Source: Pseudomonas sp. MM213 (GTDB lineage Bacteria > Pseudomonadota > Gammaproteobacteria > Pseudomonadales > Pseudomonadaceae). Taken from it: a stretch of DNA of 64,000 nt. The position numbers were made by a program, and so were the translations under genes. The DNA lies in NCBI RefSeq assembly GCF_020423045.1, contig NZ_CP081943.1, positions 5,456,001 through 5,520,000 of the forward strand, in the 5' to 3' direction. This document shows positions 8,276 through 17,900 of the stretch, in pieces. The notes below the pieces were generated by a model, which was not told where the DNA came from, ran no database searches, and saw only the letters and a program-made list of their open reading frames with translations. Position 1 is the first letter of the stretch. Each line of letters begins with the position of its first letter.

Positions 8276-8935
8276 ATGCAGCGTCATCCTTCCAACAGAA
8301 ACCTGAGTATCCATTACGGTGAGACCTTCGAGGGTCTCCCAATCATGGCCAGTAAAGGACCCTTCATCTACGAGCATCTGGCAAAGCTTAAATTGACCAT
8401 AGAGCGTGCTCTTGCTCAGTACCCACGTGTATTCGCATTTCGGTGTGATCTTCGATTTCCTACTCACGTTCAGGTGAGTGATCAGGCCTGCTCGAATGCT
8501 GCGATTGGCGCCTTTATGGAGTCGTTCAAGGCCCAGATTGAAAGTAACCGTAATGCTGCAGCACAACTGAACCCATACGCACATACCAGCGAGGTGCGCT
8601 ACGTATGGGCGAGAGAGCAGGGGCAGGGCAGTCGAGTGCATCATTACCACCTGCTCATCCTGCTGAATCAGGATGCGTTCTATACAGTCGGAAGGCTTGG
8701 CTCTGCAAACTCCAACATGTTTCACCGACTGGAAGAGGCTTGGGCCAATGCGCTGAGGTTGTCGGTGGCTGAAGTGCAGGGTCTGGTCGAAGTGCCTGAC
8801 AATGCTACGTACCGCATACAGCGTAATGACCCCGTTGGGCAGGCGGCGTTATTCGAGAGGGCAAGCTATCTCTGCAAAGCGGCAACCAAGCCATTTGGTA
8901 ATGGCTATCACGTGTTTGACAGTAGCCGTAACTGA
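8276..8935 (+). CDS. Inovirus-type Gp2 / YagK-YfjJ family protein
   Basis: A 219-residue protein matching the inovirus Gp2 / YagK-YfjJ C-terminal family, found in P4-like satellites and islands and likely to act in replication. Visible marks are FAFRCDLRFP, EVRYVWAREQG, and the HxH-type strand VHHYHLLILLN near residues 121–131, similar to the metal-binding motif of HUH replication enzymes, then RASYLCKAATK..G.GYHVF at the C-terminus. Catalytic activity is inferred. The ATG at 8276 has no strong ribosome site; an internal ATG at 8345 is possible. It follows a palindrome-rich gap and is followed by a strong 16-bp hairpin. Confidence 0.75.
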   Translation: MQRHPSNRNLSIHYGETFEGLPIMASKGPFIYEHLAKLKLTIERALAQYPRVFAFRCDLRFPTHVQVSDQACSNAAIGAFMESFKAQIESNRNAAAQLNPYAHTSEVRYVWAREQGQGSRVHHYHLLILLNQDAFYTVGRLGSANSNMFHRLEEAWANALRLSVAEVQGLVEVPDNATYRIQRNDPVGQAALFERASYLCKAATKPFGNGYHVFDSSRN

Positions 8936-8953
8936 AAAAACAAACCCCAAACA

Positions 8954-8994
8954 GACTACAGCCGAACCCATGATCATAGGGTTCGGCTGTAGTC
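8954..8994. repeat. Perfect 16-bp hairpin after the Gp2-like gene
   Basis: GACTACAGCCGAACCC (8954–8969) pairs perfectly with GGGTTCGGCTGTAGTC (8979–8994) around a 9-nt loop that itself contains TGATCA. No T run follows. It could block transcription, protect an RNA end, or act as a single-strand replication structure. Confidence 0.75.
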
Positions 8995-9101
8995 GACTGG
9001 CGTTAGGTTTACTGTTGGCGACAGGCCTTTGCAGCAGCCATCACGTCATGCAACACGCTTTCAGGTGTACTTCATTGTTCAGCCGCCAGCGCCTGGCTTT
9101 G

Positions 9102-9330
9102 CTACTGCGTTTTGCGCTCGTCTAGCCGCTCGGACTTCACTGACTGCTCGGATGCAAACAGATCCGGCGCGTACTCATCTCGTCAACAAAGATCTAGGAG
9201 TAACACTTGGGCTTTGGCGTAGCTGAAGCCCTTCTGATACTCCTGCTTCGGGCCAGTTTGTACAACGCGGATGATCACGCGAGGGGAGTTCAAAGAGTAT
9301 GCCGTTGGCGCTCTTGGCCTCGTCGGGGCT
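9102..9330 (-). pseudogene. Degraded C-terminal fragment of umuC (Y-family DNA polymerase)
   Basis: The minus strand reads PRVIIRVVQTG, then YQKGFSYAKAQVLLLDLC, then an in-frame TGA at 9183–9185, then DEYAPDLFASEQ. This is the little-finger end of UmuC-type polymerases (GFSYSKAEVLLLDL...EYTDDLFA). The sequence upstream is out of frame and unrecognisable, and the usual C-terminal region after DLFA is absent. It is a fossil of an SOS polymerase gene, such as many islands carry. The rest of 8995–9665 shows no intact gene. Confidence 0.6.
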
Positions 9331-9665
9331 GAAAATCCCCTGCGAAGGCTCACGCGAACCTGCTGGTCAGAAGGTGTCTTGCTGCGGCTGGGCCAGTTTC
9401 TATGCGGCTCGGTCGCGTAGGCCGTGATTGCATCCCAGATGGGAGCAAGTCCTCGTACTGATCTCCCAGGCAGTCTAAGGCTTGTAGTGCTGACAGCTAC
9501 GAAGAGATACATCGCTGCTACAGTTGGATGTGCCTAGGAGAATATATGCACGTTCTGATCAGGGAGCAGGAACATTCGAGTTGGCCTTGCTAAATGCGGA
9601 ATATGCACAGGAACGTTTGTGTGAAGTTCTGGTACCGGTTCATCGAATAGTGACGGGAGCCTGAT

Positions 9666-12600
9666 ATGCCATGGAGTCCAGGACAACTCGTCCGCCACAT
9701 AGACGACCCGGCGAAAACCGGCACGGTCACCGATCAGACCCGGTTGCGCGCCTCCGGCTCCCAGTGCCGGGTAAACTGGAGTGGCCGCCTGGACTGGCAT
9801 TATGAGGAGGAGCTCGTCGCGGCTGAGTCGGGTGACAACGACGTCTACGAGCTGATCCAGGAAGGGCGCTACGGGCGAGTGGACGACCTGCGAAGGCTGC
9901 TCACGCATGTCCACCTCGCGGGACGGCTGGCGAACGTCGTCTACGCCATGGGGTTAACCCAGACTGACTTCTATCCGCACCAGTACAAGCCGCTGCTGAC
10001 CCTGCTGGATTCACCGGTAAACGGCCTGTTGATTGCGGACGAGGTGGGCCTGGGCAAGACGATCGAAGCCGGCTTGATCTGGACCGAGTTTCGTGCCCGT
10101 TACGACATGCGCCGGTTGCTCGTGGTTTGTCCCGCGATGCTGAGGGAGAAGTGGCGGCTTGAGCTGTCGTCGCGGTTCGGTCTCGAAGCGCGCGTCGTCG
10201 ACGCGGCCGAGCTCCTGCAGGAGCTCGAGTCCAGCGAGCGCCGAGAACGAGCATGGATCATTAGCTACCAGGGCATCCGTGTTCCTGGAGGTTGGGATCC
10301 CGCCGAGAGCGACGCGTCCCGGCGATCAGTCCGGGCCAGGCTCGCCGATCTTCTCTATCGCCATGCCGACCGGGAGCCCCTGCTTGATATGGTGACCTTC
10401 GACGAGGCGCACTACATGCGCAACGAAGGGACAGGTGCGTGGCGAACCGGTAGTCTGCTGCGCGACGTCAGCACGCATCAGGTGATGCTGTCGGCGACGC
10501 CGATCAACCTCGGCTCGGACGACCTGTTCAACGTGCTGCGTTTACTCGACCCAGACCACTTCGAATTCCCGGACGATTTCAGGAACGTCGTCTCGGCCAA
10601 CAGGCCGGTAATCGCGGCCAGCGACATCGTGCGCAACCCATCGAGCGACGCTCTGGACATCGTGGAGGCGATTCACAAGATCAAGTCGTCGCGTTACTTC
10701 GAGAGATCCGAGCGCGTCGACCGCCTGATCGAAGAGGCCGAGGCGGTCGACGAATGGACGAACGAAAGACGTGTCGAATTCGCGGCCAAGATTGAGCGGC
10801 TCAACCTGATCGCACACATCGTCACCCGAACGCGAAAGCGTGAGGTGGATATGAAGAGGGTCTTGCGCGACGTCACCGTGTTCGAGGCGGAGATGTCGCC
10901 CATTGAAGCCGAGCTTTATCAGGCGATCACGGAAGGTACGCGGGAATACGCGCTGATAAACGGCATCGAACACGGTTTCCTCCTCAGTACGCCCCAGCGG
11001 ATGGTCGCCTCCAGCCCTGCCGCACTGCTACGCACTTGGCGCGAGGATATGGTGGACGCGGACGCAATGGCCGTCGCGTCGGACGAGGCGGACGAGGACG
11101 AAGACTCGGTACGGGACGCGTCGTCGGGGCTCAAGCGGTATCTGGCCGGTCGAGTACTCCGCGAGTTCGATGCGGGCGAACTCACTCGGCAGGATTCGAA
11201 ATTCGCGGAGTTGAAGGATGCTTTGAGAAGGTTCCTGGCCGAGGATCGTGAGGACAAGGCGATTGTGTTCACGACCTTCCGGGGCACGGCCCGCTATCTC
11301 GTCAATCGACTTTCCGCCGAGAACGTCGAGGCAGGTTTGCTGATGGGGGGAGAGGAGTTCGACAAGGAGGCCGTGGTCAACGCGTTCCGGGAACATCGCA
11401 CCTGCCGTGTGCTCGTCTGCACCGACGTGGCGGCAGAGGGTGTCGATCTGCAGTTCTGCAGGCTCGTGGTCAACTACGACCTGCCGTGGAACCCGATGCG
11501 CATCGAGCAGCGTATCGGCCGTATCGACCGTATCGGGCAACAGTCGAACCGTATCCTAGTCTGGAACTTCGTACACAAGGAGACCATCGACGCCCTGATC
11601 CTCACCCGTTTGGCCAAACGAATCGGGGTCTTTGAGAGCGCGCTAGGTGAAACGGAAGAGATCCTTGGCAAGGTCCGACGTCTCGAGGATGTGCTGCTGT
11701 CCAAGCACCTGACGACCGATGAAGAAACGCGCCTGATTGAGGAAGTGGCACTCGCGATTGAGAACTCCAAACGCAAACAAGAGGAGCTGGAGCGTGAGGC
11801 GATCCAACTGGTCGCCCACGGCCAGCAGTTGCTGGCACAGATTGAGGCAGCGCGTGGTGAGGGAAAAACAGTCACCCGGCATGACTTGATTCGATACGTG
11901 GACGGTTACCTCAGGACTGTTCCTGGCTGCCGGGTCGTTGCTGCACGTGGCGAGCCAGACACCTTTGACATAGGTCTGAGCCCGAGTTTGGCGGCGGAGT
12001 TGGATGAGTTCGTCAGAAAGGAGAATCTGGTCGGAAAGACCGGGCTGGGCTCGGGGCAGACAAGGCGTTGCCGCTTTACCGACAGAATCACCGAGAAGCC
12101 GAAACCCGGTGAAGAGATCGTCCATCGCTTCCATCCGATCGTCCGTTTCCTGTCACACAAGGCCGAAAACTGCGAGGTTCGCTTTCCGCTCTATGCGTCC
12201 AGAGTCACCGCCAATGGCCTCACGGCGGGCCGGTACGCCGTGATGACCCGATTTGCAAGTTTTTCGGGCGTGAAGGAGGAAGAACATCTCCTCGTCGCCG
12301 CCATACCGCTAGATCGGGACACCCCCTTGGATGTTCGTGTAGCGGAAGCTCTACTCGATACGGTCAGGAAATCGGGCGTCGACTGGCCGACGGTTGCGCT
12401 TGATGTCTCTTCGGAGTCCGGGGTGGCCACCGTAGAGCGATGCGAGGAAATTCTCAGAGATCGCTACAGGGCACTCAATGGCGAGAAGCGGCGCGAAAAC
12501 AGTGATCGTGCCGACGTGCTATCGCAGCTATTGGAGGACCACGTCCGCAAGAAGCGTGACGGATTCGAGAAGCGCATCGCGGGTCACGAGACATTCGCTT

Positions 12601-12797
12601 CGCTGTATGGGAACAGTCCGGATGGCAAGCGACGCAAAGGTCTGGCGAACGCAGAGCGCAAGAAAATGGAGGATTTCCTGGCGAGGATGGAGACGCGCCG
12701 GGCAACGCTGATCAGGAAGAGCCAGACCTTTTCGGCGGAAACGCGCGAGATCTGCGTCTTACTCGTGGACGTAGTGCGGGAGGGGGAAAGGCCATGA
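9666..12797 (+). CDS. SNF2-family (RapA/HepA-like) ATPase, first gene of an unassigned two-gene module
   Basis: A 1,043-residue SF2 ATPase expected to translocate on or remodel DNA or protein-DNA complexes. The N-terminus (W-SPGQLVRH--DPAKTGTV) is a small beta-rich domain. The motor follows: Walker A DEVGLGKT (residues 125–132), DEAH (246–249), LSATPINL, then RecA lobe 2 with FTTFRGTARYL, DVAAEGVDLQ and QRIGRIDRIGQ (about 615–625). The remaining 400 residues are coiled-coil-rich and lack a visible nuclease motif. GGGAG precedes the ATG. The gene overlaps the actin-fold ATPase gene by four bases (ATGA). GC content is clearly higher than in the island genes to the left. It resembles DrmD of the adjacent DISARM in length and layout but is a separate protein. 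Confidence 0.85.
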   Translation: MPWSPGQLVRHIDDPAKTGTVTDQTRLRASGSQCRVNWSGRLDWHYEEELVAAESGDNDVYELIQEGRYGRVDDLRRLLTHVHLAGRLANVVYAMGLTQTDFYPHQYKPLLTLLDSPVNGLLIADEVGLGKTIEAGLIWTEFRARYDMRRLLVVCPAMLREKWRLELSSRFGLEARVVDAAELLQELESSERRERAWIISYQGIRVPGGWDPAESDASRRSVRARLADLLYRHADREPLLDMVTFDEAHYMRNEGTGAWRTGSLLRDVSTHQVMLSATPINLGSDDLFNVLRLLDPDHFEFPDDFRNVVSANRPVIAASDIVRNPSSDALDIVEAIHKIKSSRYFERSERVDRLIEEAEAVDEWTNERRVEFAAKIERLNLIAHIVTRTRKREVDMKRVLRDVTVFEAEMSPIEAELYQAITEGTREYALINGIEHGFLLSTPQRMVASSPAALLRTWREDMVDADAMAVASDEADEDEDSVRDASSGLKRYLAGRVLREFDAGELTRQDSKFAELKDALRRFLAEDREDKAIVFTTFRGTARYLVNRLSAENVEAGLLMGGEEFDKEAVVNAFREHRTCRVLVCTDVAAEGVDLQFCRLVVNYDLPWNPMRIEQRIGRIDRIGQQSNRILVWNFVHKETIDALILTRLAKRIGVFESALGETEEILGKVRRLEDVLLSKHLTTDEETRLIEEVALAIENSKRKQEELEREAIQLVAHGQQLLAQIEAARGEGKTVTRHDLIRYVDGYLRTVPGCRVVAARGEPDTFDIGLSPSLAAELDEFVRKENLVGKTGLGSGQTRRCRFTDRITEKPKPGEEIVHRFHPIVRFLSHKAENCEVRFPLYASRVTANGLTAGRYAVMTRFASFSGVKEEEHLLVAAIPLDRDTPLDVRVAEALLDTVRKSGVDWPTVALDVSSESGVATVERCEEILRDRYRALNGEKRRENSDRADVLSQLLEDHVRKKRDGFEKRIAGHETFASLYGNSPDGKRRKGLANAERKKMEDFLARMETRRATLIRKSQTFSAETREICVLLVDVVREGERP

Positions 12798-14539
12798 AGA
12801 GTTGGAAGGAACAACTACGGGACGTGAAACGAACCTTGCAGGGGGAGCACTCGAACGAGACGCTGGAAGAAAAGCCGACGATAGTCGACTTCATTCCCCC
12901 TGCTTCTTGGTTAGAAGCCTCCGACAAAAGCGGGGACGACACTCTACATTCTGGCTCCAAATCATCGGTTACCCATGGGCATCGAGATTCCTGCAAGCCG
13001 AGTCGGCCCACTGCCGCAGGGACAGCTTCCGCTCCCGCCGGTTCGTGTTCCAAGGGAGGAGGCGGTGCGAATAACCAAAAGGAAGATGCAGCGAAGAATT
13101 TGCCGGGTAATTCCCAGATATCAGATGACGCGCGATCAAGCACGCAGAACCATACGGCGCCGACGCCAGTCTTTCGGCCACATATCGATGGGGGACGCTC
13201 TTTGGCCATGCCCGGCTGGGCTGACGCCAGTAGCTCGTTGCAGCATCCCGAGCACCAGGGTGGGAGAACAGCGCCCATGGTGGTCAGAATCGGGGTGGAT
13301 TTCGGAACCGCCTTCACGAAAGTAGCGATTCGGGCGGGCGTCGACCTGGTCCCAGTCGACTGGTCCGCGGTCACCGGTGACGAGTCGACAACCGGGCGAT
13401 ATGTGATACCCGGCTTCGTCCACCGTGCACCGGATGGCGAGTACTTCTGGCGGCGACTCGCGGAGACCGATATCCAGGGCAACCTCAAACTTCCGCTCAT
13501 CGAGATGGCAGGTTCCGATGAGTGCCCGATGTCCGCCCTGGCTTATCTCGCATTGGTCATTCGCTACGCCAGGGCGTTTCTTTATCAGCACCCCGAGGTC
13601 GGGCGGAAACTGGCGGCCCGTTCGCTTCGTTGGGAGTTGAACGTCGGATGCCCCACCGAGCCACACGAGCGACCGGAGGTCGTGGACCTTTTCCGGCGCA
13701 TAGCTCGGACCGCTTGGCAACTGGCGGGAGTAAGCCATCTTCAGGAGTCTAACATCACTGCCGCGTGGAAGAGAGGCGAAGCGGACGTCGGCCTCGAGAC
13801 GGAGCCGGGCGTCGTGCCGGAGTTCGTGGCGCAGATCGCTGGTTACCTCGGTTCGCCCCAGGTGAGCGAAGGATTGCACGTGCTGATCGATATTGGTGCG
13901 GCTACTCTCGATGTGGCGACGTTTAACGTCGTTTTGCCAAATGATCTCGACTCCTCGCCGCGAATTCCAATCTTCTTCTCCGCCGTCCGTCCACTCGGAA
14001 CCCACTACCTGTACCACAACCGTCATTCCAGGCTCGACCTTGATTTTGCATGGGACGATGCGGCGCCTGTCGAGCCTGCCGATGGCTTCGCGAAACGACA
14101 CGGCAAGCGTCGGGATGATGTCGATACTGTCGACTCGGAGTTCGTGAACCGAGTCGCGAGATGCATCGCCGGGGTGACCGATGGCACCCGTACCAACTCA
14201 CGGGGAGATCCGCGAAGCTCTGCCTGGAGTGAAGGGCTGCCGATATTCGTCACCGGCGGCGGATCCAGTTGTGAACTCTATCGCCGGGCAATCGAAACCG
14301 GAGAGCTCAATCTGAAACGAAGGATGTACTTACCGAGCAGCTTCCGGTTCATCGAACTGGATCCACTCGGCGCGAAGTTCCCGCACTTCGGTATCGAAAT
14401 CGGAGGCCGGCTCAGCGTCGCGATCGGTTTGACGGAGGATGCGGAAAGCATCGCCCGTGTCGTTCCACATCGCGATATCGGGCCGATTATGCGGTCTGTG
14501 ACGGAGCGTATCGACCATACGGAGCTCTATGACGACTGA
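12794..14539 (+). CDS. Actin/Hsp70-fold ATPase with disordered N-terminus
   Basis: A 581-residue protein whose C-terminal part is an actin-like ATPase fold: phosphate-1 loop VDFGTAFTKV (about residues 168–177), phosphate-2 loop IDIGAATLDVATF (about 364–376) and the adenosine motif VTGGGSSCELY (near 486). No substrate-binding domain of the Hsp70 type follows the ATPase. Residues 40–160 are Ser/Gly/Pro/Thr-rich and probably unstructured. The ATGA overlap and ribosome site GAGGGGGAAAGG support the ATG at 12794; Met162 just before the fold is a possible internal start. Tight coupling to the SNF2 gene implies a joint function, perhaps ATP-dependent sensing or assembly; this is inference. No named defence family is recognised. 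Confidence 0.8.
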   Translation: MKSWKEQLRDVKRTLQGEHSNETLEEKPTIVDFIPPASWLEASDKSGDDTLHSGSKSSVTHGHRDSCKPSRPTAAGTASAPAGSCSKGGGGANNQKEDAAKNLPGNSQISDDARSSTQNHTAPTPVFRPHIDGGRSLAMPGWADASSSLQHPEHQGGRTAPMVVRIGVDFGTAFTKVAIRAGVDLVPVDWSAVTGDESTTGRYVIPGFVHRAPDGEYFWRRLAETDIQGNLKLPLIEMAGSDECPMSALAYLALVIRYARAFLYQHPEVGRKLAARSLRWELNVGCPTEPHERPEVVDLFRRIARTAWQLAGVSHLQESNITAAWKRGEADVGLETEPGVVPEFVAQIAGYLGSPQVSEGLHVLIDIGAATLDVATFNVVLPNDLDSSPRIPIFFSAVRPLGTHYLYHNRHSRLDLDFAWDDAAPVEPADGFAKRHGKRRDDVDTVDSEFVNRVARCIAGVTDGTRTNSRGDPRSSAWSEGLPIFVTGGGSSCELYRRAIETGELNLKRRMYLPSSFRFIELDPLGAKFPHFGIEIGGRLSVAIGLTEDAESIARVVPHRDIGPIMRSVTERIDHTELYDD

Positions 14540-14931
14540 TGAATCGGTGTGAAGCCTTTTTGAATCGCCGAGCTCTAGCAGGGCATGCGCATCAGCCTGA
14601 TCTGCAAAGGGCACGGCGATGTAGCCAAAACGCCGATGTCCGACAAGTGCGCGCCCGCAACTGACCATGCTGGCAAAAAGCATTGAGTATGGCTTTACCC
14701 ATGTTCAGGCAGTGGATAAGGTGACGGACATCGCATCATGGCAGGCCGTGGTACCTCAGGGTTGGCCAATCTACAGCGTTATCTGCGAGCACGAACGCTG
14801 CCGTTTCAGCCCTCGAACTCCACATCTGTACCCAAGTGAATTAGTGCTTTGCGCCCATAAAACGCGCCGGGCATAGGCTTTTGCTCATCCGTATCCATCA
14901 GTTAGATGATTACGGTGCTAAGGAGTTAAGA
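14540..14931. other. Intergenic region between the SNF2 pair and DISARM
   Basis: It contains short open frames (for example a 33-codon frame from 14584 and a 69-codon frame from 14667) that match no family I recognise and look like debris of older genes. Promoter elements for drmD should lie near its end. AAGGAG at 14920–14925 is the drmD ribosome site. Confidence 0.5.
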
Positions 14932-17900
14932 ATGACCGCAATGGCGGAAGACAGCAGCTACCGTGATATCCCGGAACCGGGTCAGCTCGTCGAAGTTAGG
15001 CGCCGGCAGTGGGTGGTGGCCGAAGTGGATGCTTCCAAACTGGGCAGCGTTCAGCAGCATGCCATCACGCTGGCTTCGATCGATGAAGATGCCTTGGGCG
15101 AAGAGCTCCAGGTGATCTGGGAGATTGAGCCGGGGGCGCACGTCATTGAGAGGGCAGGTTTGCCGGCTATCACCGGGCAGGACGACTCCGACACGCTTGA
15201 GGCCTTTCTCGATGCCGTGCGCTGGGGAGCAGCTACTAATGCCGATCGCGGTTTTCTCCAAGCACCGTTTCGCAGCGGAGTGAGCCTTCAGGACTTCCAG
15301 TTGGACCCGCTGGTGCGCGCGATCGACATGGCTCGCGTCAACTTGCTGATTGCCGATGACGTAGGTCTAGGCAAGACGATCGAAGCAGGTTTGGTCATCC
15401 AAGAAATGCTGTTGCGCCATCGTATCCGCACTGTGTTGATCGTTTGTCCCGCGTCACTGCAAGAGAAGTGGCGTGTGGAGATGATGGAAAAATTCGGCTT
15501 AGAATTCCGCATCGTCGACGGTACTTACATTAAGGAGATGCGACGCGAGCGAGGAATTCATGCCAATCCATGGACCTCGTTCCCGCGCCTGATCACGTCA
15601 ATGGATTGGGCCAAAACTGGGGATGGTCTGCGTGCCTTCCGCGATATCTTGCCGGCACATGTCAGCTATCCACGCAAGTTCGACATGCTGGTCGTCGACG
15701 AGGCGCACAACGTCGCGCCGGCAGCGAGTGCGCAATACGCCATCGAGAGTCAGCGCACCCGTTTAATCCGCACCATTGCCCCGCATTTTCAGCACCACCT
15801 GTTCCTGACTGCTACGCCGCACAACGGCTACACCGAGTCCTTCACTTCGTTGCTGGAACTGCTGGATGACCAGCGCTTTGCACGTAACATCATGCCGGAA
15901 GAGAAACAGCTGTCCCAGGTGATGATTCGCCGCCTCAAGAGTGAAATTACCGACAAGGATGGGCAGCTGATTTACGCCCAGCGCAAGCTGGAAGCATTGT
16001 CTGTCAACTACACCACCAGAGAAAGAGAGATCCATCGCAAGCTGCAAGAGTTCTGTGCCAGCAGGGAAACTGCGGATGACGAATTGGGCGGCGTGACAGG
16101 AGCGTCCTTCGTCAATCAGCTGCTGCGCAAGCGCTTGTTCTCATCGCCGGCTGCCTTCGCGTCGACCCTTGAAAAACATGTCGCGACTTTGGAGAACGGC
16201 GGAAACGGTAAGGCACGGACGGATTTGTCCGAGCGCATCTTGCTCAAGGCCATTCAGCGTGCGGAAGAGGATTACGCCAACGACGCGGATGTCGAGGTTG
16301 CGCAGCAAGAGGCCGTCGAGGAAGCCACGCGCCACTCGCGCCCCTTGAACGCAGAAGAGCGCTTCCTGCTCGACGAACTCAGGCATTGGGCTCAGCAGGC
16401 GATGAATCAGATCGACTCCAAGGCCAAAGCTCTGCTCGTCTGGATCGATCGGCATCTGAAGACCGATGGAGTCTGGAACGGCAAGCGTGTGATTCTCTTC
16501 ACCGAGTACCGCACCACGCTCGATTGGTTGCACCAGATTCTGGCAACTCATGATTTGGGTGGGGATCGCCTGATGATCCTTCACGGCGGCATGGATCACG
16601 ACGATCGAGAACAAGTGAAGGCGGCATTCCAGGCCGCTCCAGACGTTTCTCCTGTGCGCATCTTGCTGGCCACCGATGCCGCTTCCGAAGGTATTGACCT
16701 GCAGAACCACTGCAACTACCTCATTCATCTGGAGATCCCGTACAACCCCAACGTCATGGAGCAACGTAATGGTCGTATCGACCGTCACGGCCAGCGCGAA
16801 AAAGAGGTGATGATCTGGCACCCGGTCGATGCTCGTGAGGACGAGGGGGCTGTCGGCGGCCACAAGGAAGACATCCTGCGTGCGCTGCGCAAGCTTGACT
16901 CCATGCGCGCCGACATGGGCAGTGTGAACCCAGTGATCGCACCGCAGATGTCCGGGCTTATCGAGGGATCTCTGCGCGATCTGGATACCCGCCTGGCGGA
17001 CGCGAAGATCGCCCAGGCTCGTCGCTTCGTCCGTACCGAAAAAGACCTTACCAATCGGGTGGCCAAGTTGCATGAGCGCCTGGTCGAGACGCGGGAGGAC
17101 TTTCATCTGTCCCCCGAGCACATCCTGAAAGCAGTCGAGACTGGCTTGGCGCTGGCCGAGAAGCCAGCTCTCAAGCCATTGATTATGGAAGGTGCCGCGC
17201 CGGGGAGCATCTTCGAACTGCCACCGTTGGGAGGTGCTTGGGAGCGTTGCCGCGAAGGGCTGGAACATCCCTTTACTGGTAGGACCCGCCCGGTGACTTT
17301 CGATCATGAAGTCGCCAAGGGACGAGATGATCTGGTGCTCATCCATCTCAACCATCGCTTGGTACAGATGTGCTTACGTTTGCTGCGCGCCGAGGTCTGG
17401 GCTCAGGAGGACAACAAGCGGTTGCACCGGGTGACGGTGCGAGTGTTGCCTGACGATCGTCTCGAGGCCCCGGCTGTCGTGGTCGTGTCACGCTTGGTGA
17501 TCACTGGGGGTAACCATCATCGCCTGCATGAAGAGCTAACTGTGTCTGGCGGCTATCTGCGCGAACAAGGCTTCAAGCGCGAGGATGGCGTCACTCGTGT
17601 GCAATCCTGGCTGGACGAAGCGGAGCCGTGTCTGCTTGACGCCTCAGCGTTCGACAAACTGCACTATCGCTTCGCCGCTGCAGAAGAGGCCATCCAGCAA
17701 ACACTCACGACACGATCGCGTAACCGCCTCGAGTTTTTGGGCAACACCTTGGGGACCCGCAAGAAGAAAGAAACGGAAGACATTCTTGCTGTGCTCGAAG
17801 AATTGGATAGCGCCATTCGCAAAGAGCTGGGCAAGGACGAGCTGCCTGAGCAGTTTTCTTTGTTCAGTGAAGATGAGCGCACCCAAGTCCGCCGTGATAA

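Noticed and set aside
8954..8994. Rho-independent terminator
   Set aside because: The stem is strong but no T run follows on either strand, so I list it as a hairpin of unknown role.
14584..14876. Small genes between the SNF2 pair and drmD
   Set aside because: Short frames without ribosome sites or family resemblance.
16141..17355. A 404-codon minus-strand frame inside drmD
   Set aside because: Antisense to conserved helicase motifs, with no homology.
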